From: CAUZIB01 sp963578805
GTDB lineage: Bacteria; Acidobacteriota; Vicinamibacteria; Vicinamibacterales; UBA8438
Assembly (NCBI GenBank): GCA_963578805.1
Contig: CAUZDY010000009.1
Span: 1-64,000 of the forward strand
Direction of reading: 5' to 3'
Length of the DNA stretch: 64,000 nt
Part shown: piece by piece, positions 15,859 to 24,676 of the stretch
How the letters are laid out: the number at the start of each line of letters is the position of its first letter
Numbering within the stretch: the stretch's first letter is position 1
Position numbers and translations under genes: made by a program
Notes under the pieces: generated by a model
What the model was told of the DNA's origin: nothing
Seen by the model: only the letters and a program-made list of their open reading frames with translations
The model's database searches: none

Positions 15859-17460
15859 GTGCGGTCGATCCTGACCACGTGCGGTCGACGTGGACCCCTC
15901 CCGGTGGTGCGCCTGTTTCTGTGTTTGGTTGCACTCTGCTGCGCCCAACCTATCCCACCGTCGGCGCAGTCGCTCCAAGAGTCCCTGACGCTCGTCTCGT
16001 CCGACGGTCGGCAGACCGTCCGCACCGTGAGAACGCGCCAGCGCGACATGGTCGCGCTTGATGACCTGGCTGAAATCTTCGAACTCAAGATCGAAGAATT
16101 GGACGACCACACCGCCAATGTCACAGTCGGAGGTCAGGTCATCATCCTTACGGCAGACCAGCAGCTGGTATCCGTTGCCGGCCGTCTCGTCTCGCTCAGG
16201 GCGGCACCGCGGCGTGCGGACGGCCAGTGGCTGGTACCACTTGATTTCCTGAGCCGAGCACTGGATCCGGTACTCGATGCCTCGCTGGAACTACGGGAGC
16301 GCTCGCGGCTCGTGTTAATCGGTGACGTAGTCGTCCCGCGTGTCAGTGGGCGGTATCGGATCCTCGACAGTGGCGGAGAACTCGTCCTCGACGTGACACC
16401 CAGTACGCCCTATACGGTCGATGGAGAAGACGGCCAGCTTGTCGTCCGTTTCGAGGCCGATGCCCTCGACATCGAGCGGCTTCCGACGCTGCGTGAGGAA
16501 CTGGTCACTGGAATTACCTCACATCCGTCGTTTGCCGGTCTTCTAATCGATCTGGGACCAGCGTTCGATACCTTCAGCCTATCGAGTCGCTCGACCAGAA
16601 ACGCCGGAGTGGAAGTCGTCATCGAGGTCAGTGCCAGCGCCCGGACCCCTGAGTCGATCTCGTCCGCGCCGCCCGAGCTTGGCTCGTCGACCGGTGGCGA
16701 CCCCCTTCAGGACCTCGCGTCTCCGCCGACCGTACGGGTCGTGGCCATCGACGCAGGGCACGGTGGTAACGATGAAGGTACTCGGGGTGCGAGCGGCACT
16801 CTTGAAAAGGACATCACGCTGAGCATCGCTCGCCGATTGCGGGAGCGGATCGAAGGACGACTCGGCCTTCGCGTCATTTTCACCCGCAATCGCGATGAGG
16901 ACGTCCCACTCGATGCTCGCGCGGCCGTCGCCAATAACAATAAGGCCGATCTGTTTATCAGCCTGCATGTCAACGCCTCAGTTCGACGATCAGCCACGGG
17001 TGCCGAGGTCTCCTACTTGAGTATGGAGGAATACGGCGAGGAGGCCGTGGTGGGGAGCGAGGTGCGCCTGGTCCCCGTCATCGGCGGTGGTATGAGGCAG
17101 ATCGACCTCGTCCAATGGGAAATGGCTCAGGTTCGGTATCTCGATCGATCAGCCCGACTCGCCAATATTGTGCACGAGGAGTTGAGCCGGAGGGTGCCGA
17201 TGAGCACTCGCGGCGTACAGGAAGCCCCGTTCCGGGTCCTCGTGGGGGCGAACATGCCGGCTGTGCTGATCGAAATGGGATTCGTATCGAACGAAGGTGA
17301 CGAGCAGCGACTCAGAAGTGTTCAGTTTCAGAATGCGGTCGTTGATACGCTCACTGACAGTATTTTGCGTTTCCGGAGCTACATCGAAACGGTCCGTGAC
17401 CCGCTGTCAGAGGCCACGGACAGCAATCAAGATAGTGACCCAGAGGTACGCAACGAGTGA
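15859..17460 (+). CDS. N-acetylmuramoyl-L-alanine amidase (AmiC type)
   Basis: A periplasmic zinc amidase that cuts the stem peptide from peptidoglycan. Total about 533 aa. A signal-like segment (LFLCLVALCCAQPIPPSAQS) follows; the actual start may be the GTG at 15904 rather than 15859. Residues about 40-150 resemble a copper-amine-oxidase N-like domain, then an AMIN-type beta domain, then Amidase_3. Catalytic motifs: AIDAGHGGNDEGTRG with His, EKDITL with Glu, ISLHVNAS with His, and VLIEMGFVSN with Glu. First gene of a run coupled to the next three by 4-base overlaps. Confidence 0.88.
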   Translation: MRSILTTCGRRGPLPVVRLFLCLVALCCAQPIPPSAQSLQESLTLVSSDGRQTVRTVRTRQRDMVALDDLAEIFELKIEELDDHTANVTVGGQVIILTADQQLVSVAGRLVSLRAAPRRADGQWLVPLDFLSRALDPVLDASLELRERSRLVLIGDVVVPRVSGRYRILDSGGELVLDVTPSTPYTVDGEDGQLVVRFEADALDIERLPTLREELVTGITSHPSFAGLLIDLGPAFDTFSLSSRSTRNAGVEVVIEVSASARTPESISSAPPELGSSTGGDPLQDLASPPTVRVVAIDAGHGGNDEGTRGASGTLEKDITLSIARRLRERIEGRLGLRVIFTRNRDEDVPLDARAAVANNNKADLFISLHVNASVRRSATGAEVSYLSMEEYGEEAVVGSEVRLVPVIGGGMRQIDLVQWEMAQVRYLDRSARLANIVHEELSRRVPMSTRGVQEAPFRVLVGANMPAVLIEMGFVSNEGDEQRLRSVQFQNAVVDTLTDSILRFRSYIETVRDPLSEATDSNQDSDPEVRNE

Positions 17461-18104
17461 CGGTGCAACAGGCTCCGCCTCAACCAACGCGCCGGTATCT
17501 AGCATACGCTGCCGCAGCGCTCTTTATTCTGATCGTTGGAATCAGTCTGTTCTTTCTTGGCCAGCGACGTGGGACGGTGGAGGCACCAGACGTGGCGACT
17601 CGGCTCGATGATCCTGGAATCGTCGACGTCAGAACCGGTGCGGCGATATTGTTTTTCGTGGCAGAAAACGGCATGGCCCTAGTCGAGCACCAGCAACAAG
17701 TAGAGATCGGTGCGGCCGACGACAAGCTGACGCGCGCGCGGGTTATTCTAGAGCACCAACTGGGCGACACACCAGCGCCACTCGAGTCGCCGTTCCCGGA
17801 GGGCACTGAGCTCCGTGCGGTCTATCTCACTCCAAATGGGAACGCGTTCGTCGATTTAAACCGAGAGGTGACACGGGAGCACCGTGGAGGCTCGCTTGAC
17901 GAGCTGTTTACGGTCTACGCTCTGGTCAACGCGCTAACAACCAACATGCCAGAAATTTCGGCCGTGCAAATTCTTATCGAAGGACGGGAGGTCGACACGC
18001 TGGCAGGACACATCGATCTCCGCCGTCCGCTCCAGCGGAACATGAAATGGGTCGCGGAAACTAGTAGCAACACCGAATCTGAATCTTCTGCCGACGAGGA
18101 ATGA
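17457..18104 (+). CDS. Membrane-anchored GerMN domain protein
   Basis: A 215-aa protein with one N-terminal membrane helix (YAAAALFILIVGISLFFLG) and a GerMN domain (FPEGTELRAVYLTPNGNAFVDLN; LFTVYALVNALTTNMPEISAVQILI). GerMN domains occur in spore germination GerM and in lipoprotein LpqB-like proteins and are thought to bind cell-wall material. Pairing with an amidase gene is common. The GTG start overlaps the amidase TGA by four bases, so translation is probably coupled. The acidic C-terminal tail is unremarkable. Confidence 0.85.
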   Translation: MTVQQAPPQPTRRYLAYAAAALFILIVGISLFFLGQRRGTVEAPDVATRLDDPGIVDVRTGAAILFFVAENGMALVEHQQQVEIGAADDKLTRARVILEHQLGDTPAPLESPFPEGTELRAVYLTPNGNAFVDLNREVTREHRGGSLDELFTVYALVNALTTNMPEISAVQILIEGREVDTLAGHIDLRRPLQRNMKWVAETSSNTESESSADEE

Positions 18105-18877
18105 TGACAATTTCCAAAACCCTGACCAGCGGGCCCCGCCCCGACAAACGGGATCCTACCGAGCTTCGCCCCACCCGTTTGACCCCGAACTGGGCAATGC
18201 ATGCAGAAGGATCTGTCCTGGTGGAAGCAGGCCACACGAAGGTCATCTGCACCGCCAGTATCGAAGACCGGGTGCCCCCGTTCCTGCGAGGTACCGGTAA
18301 GGGATGGGTCACATCGGAGTATGGAATGCTTCCACGTGCCACCTCGACGCGGACCACTCGTGAAGCATCCAGAGGGCGCGTGGGAGGGCGGACACAAGAG
18401 ATTCAGCGGCTCATCGGGCGTTCGCTACGCGCCGTCACCCAGCTGGATAAGCTCGGTGAACGGACCGTGTGGATCGATTGTGATGTGCTGCAGGCCGACG
18501 GAGGGACACGTACCGCCTCGATCACCGGTGGTTTCGTGGCACTGGTGCTGGCACTCGAGAAAATACGCGAGACCGGGAAGATCGCGTCCCTGCCGATCGC
18601 CGACTACGTTGCCGCGATCAGTGTCGGGATCGTCGGTGGACAACCCGTGACCGACCTAGCGTACGAGGAAGACTCTCAGGCCGACGTCGACATGAACGTC
18701 GTTAAGACCGGCACTGGTCGTTTTATCGAGGTACAAGGCACGGCCGAGGGCGCCCCCTTCGGACAGGACGCACTGAGCCGACTTCTCGAGCTTGCGGACA
18801 CCAGTATCACTCACCTCGTCAGTCTACAACGGGAGATCGTCGGTTCGTCTCTCGTTCATCTCGACCAACCGGTGTGA
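18101..18877 (+). CDS. rph: Ribonuclease PH
   Basis: Phosphorolytic 3'-5' exoribonuclease that trims tRNA 3' ends. Seen: the RPTRLTPNWAMHAEGSVLVEAGHTKVICTA opening in segments, GKGWVTSEYGMLPRAT, REASRGRVGGRTQEIQRLIGRSLRA with the basic RNA-binding and phosphate-binding residues, WIDCDVLQADGGTRTASITG, and EDSQADVDMNVV with the catalytic Asp pair. Length 258 aa is standard. The ATG overlaps the GerMN stop by four bases. Its partner rdgB follows with another overlap, an arrangement often conserved. Confidence 0.96.
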   Translation: MMTISKTLTSGPRPDKRDPTELRPTRLTPNWAMHAEGSVLVEAGHTKVICTASIEDRVPPFLRGTGKGWVTSEYGMLPRATSTRTTREASRGRVGGRTQEIQRLIGRSLRAVTQLDKLGERTVWIDCDVLQADGGTRTASITGGFVALVLALEKIRETGKIASLPIADYVAAISVGIVGGQPVTDLAYEEDSQADVDMNVVKTGTGRFIEVQGTAEGAPFGQDALSRLLELADTSITHLVSLQREIVGSSLVHLDQPV

Positions 18878-19464
18878 GACTACTGGTCGCGACCACAAAC
18901 CCAGGCAAGCTGGTTGAAATTCGAGAGATCCTTGCCAGCCTACCAGTCAGCCTCGACTCGCTGGACAAATACCCAGCAGTCAAAGGAGCGGAAGAGAACG
19001 GTGCCACCTTCGCTGAAAATGCTCGATCCAAGGCCTGCCACTACAGCCATCACACCGGGCAGCTTGCCGTGGCCGACGACTCCGGTCTGGAAATCGAGGC
19101 ACTTGGCGGCGCCCCAGGTGTAAAGTCCGCCCGGTTCAAAGGCACATCATATCGGGACAAATTCGCCGCTATCAATCGGTCCCTCGAGGCGACAGGCGTT
19201 ACGACCAGCTCGGCACGATTCGTCTGTGCGCTCGCGGTCGCCGACGACCGTCGGGTGTTATTCGAAGCGACCGGCGTGGTTGAGGGACAAGTCGTACGGG
19301 AACCCAAAGGCACCGGCGGGTTCGGCTACGATCCGATCTTCTTGTATCCGCCATACGGTCGTACTCTCGCGGAAGTCTCACCCACAGAGAAGGCAGCGAT
19401 CAGTCACCGGGGTCGAGCCTTCCGGGCGTTGCGGAAGTATCTCGAGAGTCTGCTCCGCCCCTGA
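18874..19464 (+). CDS. rdgB: XTP/dITP diphosphatase (non-canonical purine NTP pyrophosphatase)
   Basis: Cleans the nucleotide pool by hydrolysing ITP, XTP and dITP to monophosphates. A 196-aa HAM1-family protein beginning RLLVATTNPGKLVEIREIL. Later motifs are GATFAENARSKA, VADDSGLEIEALGGAPGVKSARF with catalytic Asp, GTGGFGYDPIF, and AEVSPTEKAAISHRGRAFRAL. The GTG start overlaps the rph TGA by four bases. Last gene of the amidase-GerMN-rph-rdgB run. Confidence 0.95.
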   Translation: MRLLVATTNPGKLVEIREILASLPVSLDSLDKYPAVKGAEENGATFAENARSKACHYSHHTGQLAVADDSGLEIEALGGAPGVKSARFKGTSYRDKFAAINRSLEATGVTTSSARFVCALAVADDRRVLFEATGVVEGQVVREPKGTGGFGYDPIFLYPPYGRTLAEVSPTEKAAISHRGRAFRALRKYLESLLRP

Positions 19465-19855
19465 CCAGATTGACCCCACCTCAGCACCTTGGTTTGTACC
19501 TGGGCAACCGTGGTCGTCACGACCGAGTGAGTCTCTTGAAGAGTGAACGCAAACACCGTATCCGACTGAACGGTTCGCGGCCGAAATCGTGACAATCTGC
19601 AGACTGAACAGGTATTTCAAGATTGCTAGAACGAGCCCGGTTCAGCCTGGATCACTGACACGCGCCGGATCGACAGAATAGAACCGCTGGAACACCAAGG
19701 TCAGATCGGCACCTGGAATACCAAGACGGCGGTCGGCCGACAAATGTCAAGACCAACCGACCGTCAGACATTGGTATGGTCGTAACCTGCTGTATCCTCG
19801 ACGCAACTCTTAAGCAAACTCTACGAAGATCTTCGCCTTCTCAGAGCGTGGACGT
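19465..19855. other. Gap between convergent rdgB and porin genes
   Basis: No convincing gene is present in these 391 bases. On the minus strand an open stretch at 19645-19746 reads like protein (RRLGIPGADLTLVFQRFYSV, then DPARVSDPG before a TGA) but has only 34 codons and no start, so it may be a coding remnant. A 10-bp palindrome GTCGGCCGAC is at 19732-19741. No clear T-rich terminator hairpin was found. Confidence 0.4.
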
Positions 19856-21115
19856 TTAGAACCGCGCAACAATCGCCACATGCAATCGTGCCAGTAGCTC
19901 GTTCGGAGTTTCGTCCGGAACCACCAGCCTTTTCGTCAAGTGCAAGGTGACATCGAAACTTAGCCCGTTCTTCGGGATATACGAGGCTTCGATCATGTGG
20001 AGACGAAGGTTCGTTCCAGGCATGTCGCTGAAGACATACGCAGATGGAGAGACGTCCTGCTCAATCCAGCCGTAGGTATAGGTCGCCCCCCAGGTGTGGA
20101 CGGCACGCGGACGACCGTACTCCGCCTCAAGCCAGAACCCACTGTTACGGTCGCTGGCAGTGCGCGTATTGCGCGCAAAGTCCACGAGAATCCTCACCGG
20201 GTAGTCTGACCTGGCCGTCTGGAACGTTGCTTCGGCAATCACATCAATGACGTTGAATCCGGAGGCGAAACCGACGACCGATCCGGCTGCGTTTCTAATG
20301 ACCTCGTTTGTCCGAGCGCTACTGAGCACGCCGTCGGTTTGACCCACTGCGATCAAGTTGGGGTTGACCCATGCGTAGTTCGCCGCTGACACGCTAAAGT
20401 CGGCTCGGCTCCCTTTAACGTTCAACTCCCCATAGCCGGCCAGCATGAACGCATCATCATCTCGTTTCACCTCAGTAACAGCCGTTTGTAACGCTACGAG
20501 GTTGATCCCAACTCCGTCGGCGAAATCCCAAGACACCTGTTCCCAACCACCCTCAACGTTAAGGTCATCGTCAAACACCATCTGTGTTCGGTTCTGAGGG
20601 AATCCGAATTTCCCCGCACCAAGTGTGAGCGCTGATGCAGCCTGAGGGTTGTAGGATAAGTAGGCGCGGTCGAGATTGAACGGTTTTGGCCGAAAGAAAC
20701 TCGTAAAGCTCTGGTTCGTCGACACCGGTGTTCCGGAATCACCACTCGCGACCTGCAGTTGAAATCGCGCATCGTCGTTGATATCGGTATCGACTCGAAG
20801 CCGCAATCGAAATCGGCCCCGGTTCCGCGTTTCGCTATTCGCCTGATAGAACCCTTCATATCGTGACCTGAAATCACCACTGAATCTAATCCGGTCATAC
20901 CATGGAGTCTCCGCGCTCGAATCAGATGTGCTTTGTTCCTGGGCTGTCCCCTCAGGCTTTTCCGTCGGTGCACTTAGAGCCGTCGACACCTCATCAGCAC
21001 TCTGGGCGCAAGTCGTCTCACTTGTAAAAAACGCAATGAAAAGAACGACCAGAGCGCAGACCACTGACGGCCTAGGTCGTAGTGTTTTGCGATCTTGGAT
21101 GTGCACTGTATGCAT
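19856..21115 (-). CDS. Porin-like outer-membrane beta-barrel protein
   Basis: A 419-aa outer-membrane protein. The signal (VVCALVVLFIAFFTSETTCAQ) is followed by an acidic/Ser-rich linker and then WYDRIRFSGDFRSRYEGFYQ, the usual entry to a barrel. Alternating hydrophobic strands run to the end, which is a terminal Phe (IVARF), the signal for barrel insertion. The pattern RGRFRLRLRVDTDINDDARFQLQVASG and DRAYLSYNP is that of Porin_5/phosphate-selective-porin-like families. Substrate not predictable. Divergent from the TetR gene, whose regulator may act here; a half-site GGTCAA sits at 21159-21164 in its upstream region. Confidence 0.78.
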   Translation of the reverse strand: MHTVHIQDRKTLRPRPSVVCALVVLFIAFFTSETTCAQSADEVSTALSAPTEKPEGTAQEQSTSDSSAETPWYDRIRFSGDFRSRYEGFYQANSETRNRGRFRLRLRVDTDINDDARFQLQVASGDSGTPVSTNQSFTSFFRPKPFNLDRAYLSYNPQAASALTLGAGKFGFPQNRTQMVFDDDLNVEGGWEQVSWDFADGVGINLVALQTAVTEVKRDDDAFMLAGYGELNVKGSRADFSVSAANYAWVNPNLIAVGQTDGVLSSARTNEVIRNAAGSVVGFASGFNVIDVIAEATFQTARSDYPVRILVDFARNTRTASDRNSGFWLEAEYGRPRAVHTWGATYTYGWIEQDVSPSAYVFSDMPGTNLRLHMIEASYIPKNGLSFDVTLHLTKRLVVPDETPNELLARLHVAIVARF

Positions 21116-21269
21116 GTTGCAACGATACGCTCGCGGAATTTCACACCCGTTTCGAATAGGTCAAATATGTGTTACGAGTCCACGATTCGGCCGGAAGAAT
21201 ACAGCATCCACACACGGTTGACAGTGTGAAGTGTGACTGTCGTTAAGGAGCATCGTCTTAATTTTAAAC

Positions 21270-21286
21270 GATTCGCGTTACGAATC
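21270..21286. repeat. Inverted repeat in porin-tetR intergenic region
   Basis: GATTCG and CGAATC are separated by five bases (CGTTA). The repeat lies in the 248-base divergent region between porin and tetR starts, preceded by an AT-rich run TTAATTTTAAA. Its position suits a regulator site, but it does not match the TTGACC-type palindrome further along. Confidence 0.35.
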
Positions 21287-21326
21287 AATCATCGTCGAAA
21301 GGCCATACGGTAAGCCATGCCCAGTA

Positions 21327-21340
21327 GTTGACCAGTCGTT
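21327..21340. promoter_or_regulatory. Imperfect operator upstream of tetR
   Basis: GTTGACCAGTCGTT shares the left half GTTGACC with the perfect palindrome at 21973-21986, and its right half is degenerate. It lies 24 bases before the tetR ATG, where autoregulation would act. Confidence 0.45.
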
Positions 21341-21363
21341 CAGCAGACACTAGGCTCTTCAGC

Positions 21364-21963
21364 ATGGGCCGCAAAAGTAACGCGAAAAATCAACTGCTTG
21401 ACGCGGCCGACAGCCTCTTTCGGGACCGCGGATTCTCCGCAGTCGGGGTAGCAGAGCTTTGCTCCGCAGCCCAAGTCAACAAAGGAAGCTTCTACCACTA
21501 TTTCCCGTCAAAGCAAGCGCTGCTCCTGGAGGTCATCGACGCCGCATGGGACGAAACGGGAATGCTCGTCGACTGGGAGAATCAGGTCCCCAATGATCCG
21601 ATTGACCAGCTCCGCCATTTTTTGAAGGAGCTGTTTGCCTTTCACTATGCGGATAATGAGTCGGCAGGCAGAGTCCGAGGATCCCTTTTGTCTAATCTCG
21701 CCCACGAGCTCGGCACCCGTGACGCCAACATCTCGAAGAAACTCGGTCAGCTGTTTGAACGTGAAACAGCGGCTTTCGAATCACTGCTCGCCAAGGCGAT
21801 CGATCGAGGCGATGTCTCACTTCAGAACCCCCGTCAGGCGGCTGAGTCACTGATCGCGTGCGTTCACGGCCTGCTGATGCTGGCAAAGGTTCGAAACAGC
21901 CTATCGGTGTTGCCGCAGTCTGAGAATGAGCTGCTTCGGCTTTGTGGCACTATTCACAGCTGA
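21364..21963 (+). CDS. TetR/AcrR family transcriptional regulator
   Basis: A 199-aa repressor-type protein. The ATG at 21364 begins MGRKSNAKNQLLDAADSLF; the helix-turn-helix is FSAVGVAELCSAAQVNKGSFYHYFPSKQALLLEVI, shown here by its core VNKGSFYHYFPSK. The C-terminal ligand domain is ordinary in length. It is followed after 27 bases by a class V aminotransferase gene with a 14-bp palindrome between, and preceded by a weaker copy of the same motif. This suggests control of itself and of the aminotransferase. Ligand unknown. Confidence 0.9.
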   Translation: MGRKSNAKNQLLDAADSLFRDRGFSAVGVAELCSAAQVNKGSFYHYFPSKQALLLEVIDAAWDETGMLVDWENQVPNDPIDQLRHFLKELFAFHYADNESAGRVRGSLLSNLAHELGTRDANISKKLGQLFERETAAFESLLAKAIDRGDVSLQNPRQAAESLIACVHGLLMLAKVRNSLSVLPQSENELLRLCGTIHS

Positions 21964-21966
21964 TTT

Positions 21967-21972
21967 TATATT
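21967..21972 (+). promoter_or_regulatory. Candidate -10 box before the aminotransferase gene
   Basis: TATATT abuts the palindrome at 21973 and lies 18 bases before the ATG at 21991. A transcript from here would have a very short leader and its start would lie inside the operator. Confidence 0.4.
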
Positions 21973-21986
21973 GTTGACCGGTCAAC
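21973..21986. promoter_or_regulatory. Perfect 14-bp palindromic operator
   Basis: GTTGACCGGTCAAC is a perfect palindrome between the tetR stop and the aminotransferase ATG, four bases before that ATG. Size and symmetry fit a TetR-family dimer site. Binding would block both promoter escape and the translation start region. Confidence 0.65.
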
Positions 21987-21990
21987 TATT

Positions 21991-23148
21991 ATGAAGTCAC
22001 AGCGACACAGCTTTTCCATTCCAACTAACATCCACTACTTGAACTGTGCCTATATGGCACCGATCTCTGATGCGGTCGCCGATTCCGCTGAGCAGGCCTT
22101 GAGCCGCCTTCGAGCTCCGAACACGTTACAGCCGTCAGACTTCTTTGAACGCAGCGACGCCGTACGACAGCTCTTTGCGCAGCTGATCGACGTTGATGAC
22201 CCGAGCAGAATTGCAATTATCCCATCAGTCTCGTACGCCATAGCGGCGCTGGCTCGCAACACAGAGGTCCGACCCGGCGAGAACGTTGTGATCGTTCACG
22301 AACAGTTCCCGAGTAACGTCTATACCTGGAAACGAGTCTGTGACGAGACCGGGGCCGAACTGCGTATCGTCACCGCAAGTCTTACAAACGACGCCCGTGG
22401 CTTGGCGTGGAATGCGGCACTTCTAAGCGCTATCGACACCTCGACTGCTCTCGTTTCCATCCCAGAGCTGCACTGGACCGACGGAACCATGTTTGATCTT
22501 GAGCGGGTCGGTGTGCGGGCACGAGAGTGCGGCGCCCGTTTCATTCTCGACGGCACTCAGTCGATCGGAGCAAAGCCGTTTAGCGTCACGCACAGCCAGC
22601 CCGACGCGGTCGTTTGCGCCGGCTACAAATGGTTAATGGGACCATATTCGATCGGGGTAGCGTACTTTGGACCGGCGTACGATGATGGCGTTCCACTTGA
22701 GGAGAATTGGATCACACGGCGCGGAAGTGAAGATTTTACTGGATTAGTAAGCTACAGTGAGGATTACCTTCCTGGAGCTATCCGCTACGACGTGGGTGAG
22801 CGGGCAAACTTCATCTTGCTTCCGATGCTCGAGGCTGGCCTGACGCAAGTCCTAGACTGGGGTCCCGAGGCTATCCAGGACTACTGCCGGCAACTGTGCG
22901 CGGAGGCAGTGAGGGAACTCCGACGGCTCGGGTGCTTGGTCGAAGATGATGACCGAAGGGCAGCCCATTTATTTGGAGTGCGTCTGCCAGCCGGCTTTGA
23001 TCTCGACACGATACAGATGGCCCTCTCGGAACATGGAGTCAGTATCTCGATGCGGGGAAACGCCATCCGCGTTTCACCGCACGTTTATAACGACGCCCGT
23101 GATCTCGCCGCCCTGGTCGCCGCCACCCGTGCCGTCATCGGGCCGTGA
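21991..23148 (+). CDS. Class V aminotransferase / cysteine desulfurase-like PLP enzyme
   Basis: A 385-aa fold-type I PLP enzyme. Features: IHYLNCAYMAPIS at the N-terminus, FILDGTQSIGAKPF with the cofactor-contacting Asp and Gln, and the Lys of AGYKWLMGPYSIGVAYF that forms the Schiff base. It resembles the isopenicillin-epimerase-like/CsdA-like branch, with no active-site Cys loop that would mark a true desulfurase. Likely an aminotransferase, lyase or epimerase on an unknown amino compound. Predicted to be controlled by the adjacent TetR protein. Confidence 0.83.
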   Translation: MKSQRHSFSIPTNIHYLNCAYMAPISDAVADSAEQALSRLRAPNTLQPSDFFERSDAVRQLFAQLIDVDDPSRIAIIPSVSYAIAALARNTEVRPGENVVIVHEQFPSNVYTWKRVCDETGAELRIVTASLTNDARGLAWNAALLSAIDTSTALVSIPELHWTDGTMFDLERVGVRARECGARFILDGTQSIGAKPFSVTHSQPDAVVCAGYKWLMGPYSIGVAYFGPAYDDGVPLEENWITRRGSEDFTGLVSYSEDYLPGAIRYDVGERANFILLPMLEAGLTQVLDWGPEAIQDYCRQLCAEAVRELRRLGCLVEDDDRRAAHLFGVRLPAGFDLDTIQMALSEHGVSISMRGNAIRVSPHVYNDARDLAALVAATRAVIGP

Positions 23149-23223
23149 CTGTTGGCCTGAGCTGCCTAGGTCGAATTCTGGTACCGTACTGAGGACGGCG
23201 ATTCGGTGATCTTCCACCAGCAC

Positions 23224-24309
23224 TCAGCTAAGATATTTCACCAACTCGCCCTTCCCCATCTCCGCAATACCCAGCCGCTCTGGTGTTCGCGCCTCCAACC
23301 AAAAGTCTCTTTCGAGCAGCGCCGAGGCAACGTCGACGAGCGCGTGCATCGTCGGAGCCGGGAGACCGAGCTGCTCGGAGAGAAGAGCCCACGCCGCGAT
23401 GCCGTAGGGGACGTCCTCCGTCAGCCACCGATTCTCGATCACGCCCGGTGCTCGCAGCTGAGTCAACATACGGCTACCGTTAATCGTCGCCCAGAGATCG
23501 CCTTTCGGACCGAAGCCCGCGACGTGGAAGGCGGTATTGACCGGGAGAAGCTCGGCACCGAGTGTCGCGGCGACCGCAAGGCGCTCGCGATCGACCGCGC
23601 AGATTAAGCGGGTGACACTTGGCGTCACACCCTCCTCATAAAAGTAGAAGTCGCCACGCGAGTACTCGATGCGACCGGCGTTCGCGACTACACCGGCGGG
23701 GTGGATAACGGGATTCATCGCTGCGAGACCACACGCCACAACGTGCGGGTAGAGCGAGACGCCGGGAAAGAAGACGTCGAGGTCACGTTGGACTCTCTCG
23801 CTCTCGGACGCAGGCCAAACACCAAGCCCCAAGCCTGTTACGGTTCCCCAGATGTGCGCCGACGTCGGGGTGAGCTTACGACAGACGTAGGGCGCGGTGT
23901 CGGTCTCGGCTACCGTGACACCCTCCGGGGCGCCACACTCTCGCGCCACACGGGCAAACTCTAGACTTCCCAGCAGGCCGGGCATTAGGACACAAGTGTG
24001 GTCCGGGCGAAGGAAGGCCGCGCAGGCCTCCGCGAAGGCACGGTGTCCGTAGGCCGGAATGATCAGAAGGAGGAGATCGTTCGCCGCGAGGGCCGCCTCG
24101 AAATCAGTCGTGACGCATTCAAGTGTCGCTGTGCCGCACTCTTCGACGCCGTCGAGGGCGATCTCACAGGAATCGACAATCGGCGTCACGGCCGCTTCAA
24201 ACCTCGGCAGCTCGCAGAGAGTCGTCCGCACGCCCTTGAGCGCCAGGTTCGCCGCGACGGCGAAAGCTGTGTTACCTCCGCCGAGGATAGTTAGGGACTC
24301 ACCCGCCAT
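23224..24309 (-). CDS. Opine/octopine dehydrogenase-family oxidoreductase
   Basis: A 361-aa NAD(P)-dependent dehydrogenase. The ATG at 24309 has GGAGGAG upstream at about 24313-24319 and opens with the Rossmann motif LTILGGGNTAFAVAANLALKG. The C-terminal domain is the octopine/nopaline dehydrogenase fold, with AAMNPVIHPAGVVANAGRIE carrying the conserved His and Asn region. The frame continues upstream to 24438 but without family features. Such enzymes condense an amino acid with a keto acid reductively, or reverse this. It converges with the aminotransferase gene and could supply or use the same amino compounds. Confidence 0.85.
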   Translation of the reverse strand: MAGESLTILGGGNTAFAVAANLALKGVRTTLCELPRFEAAVTPIVDSCEIALDGVEECGTATLECVTTDFEAALAANDLLLLIIPAYGHRAFAEACAAFLRPDHTCVLMPGLLGSLEFARVARECGAPEGVTVAETDTAPYVCRKLTPTSAHIWGTVTGLGLGVWPASESERVQRDLDVFFPGVSLYPHVVACGLAAMNPVIHPAGVVANAGRIEYSRGDFYFYEEGVTPSVTRLICAVDRERLAVAATLGAELLPVNTAFHVAGFGPKGDLWATINGSRMLTQLRAPGVIENRWLTEDVPYGIAAWALLSEQLGLPAPTMHALVDVASALLERDFWLEARTPERLGIAEMGKGELVKYLS

Positions 24310-24676
24310 TAATCTCCTCCGGTGAACAGTTCTCCAATGGCCCTCGGCTGAAGCTAGCTGGACGAGGTTGTTCAGCGAATGGGAGGGTCCTCCGGAAGCC
24401 CCTCGATATCGCCTGCCAGGCTGAAAGGGACAAAACACCGCCGTGGACCCTCAGTTAACGGGGTCTTGAGGTCAGTGTGTCGCATCAAAACCGTCCTTCG
24501 TGAAAATTTAAAATGAGAGGCTCGTCTATTTCCGGCGGATGTTGGCTAATTATATGATGCTCGTAACTGGGCAGGCGTCCTCCGGTCAGCCGTCGGCAAC
24601 CGCCTGAGGGCGCGTGCCTAAGCCGTGAGGGATGAGCCGCACAGAATAGGATCATCATACCGGACGGAGGATTACG
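24310..24676. other. Divergent intergenic region between opine dehydrogenase and SelA-like genes
   Basis: No gene is seen here. It must hold promoters for both sides. An AT-rich tract AATTTAAAAT lies at about 24502-24511 and TTGGCTAATTATAT just before 24555. The downstream part contains the leader structure listed separately. Confidence 0.5.
24553..24659 (+). promoter_or_regulatory. Candidate structured leader (riboswitch-like) before SelA-like gene
   Basis: TATGATG at 24553-24559 pairs perfectly with CATCATA at 24653-24659, closing about 107 nt that end just before the GGAGG ribosome site. Inside, CGCC TGAG GGCG forms a small hairpin at 24601-24612 right after CGGCAACC. Next come GTGCCTAAGCC and GGATGAG. 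GGCAACC, hairpin, GTGCC-AA--CC and GATGAG echo the 3' half of SAM-I riboswitches, but the 5' half does not match. Identity is unproven. Confidence 0.4.
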
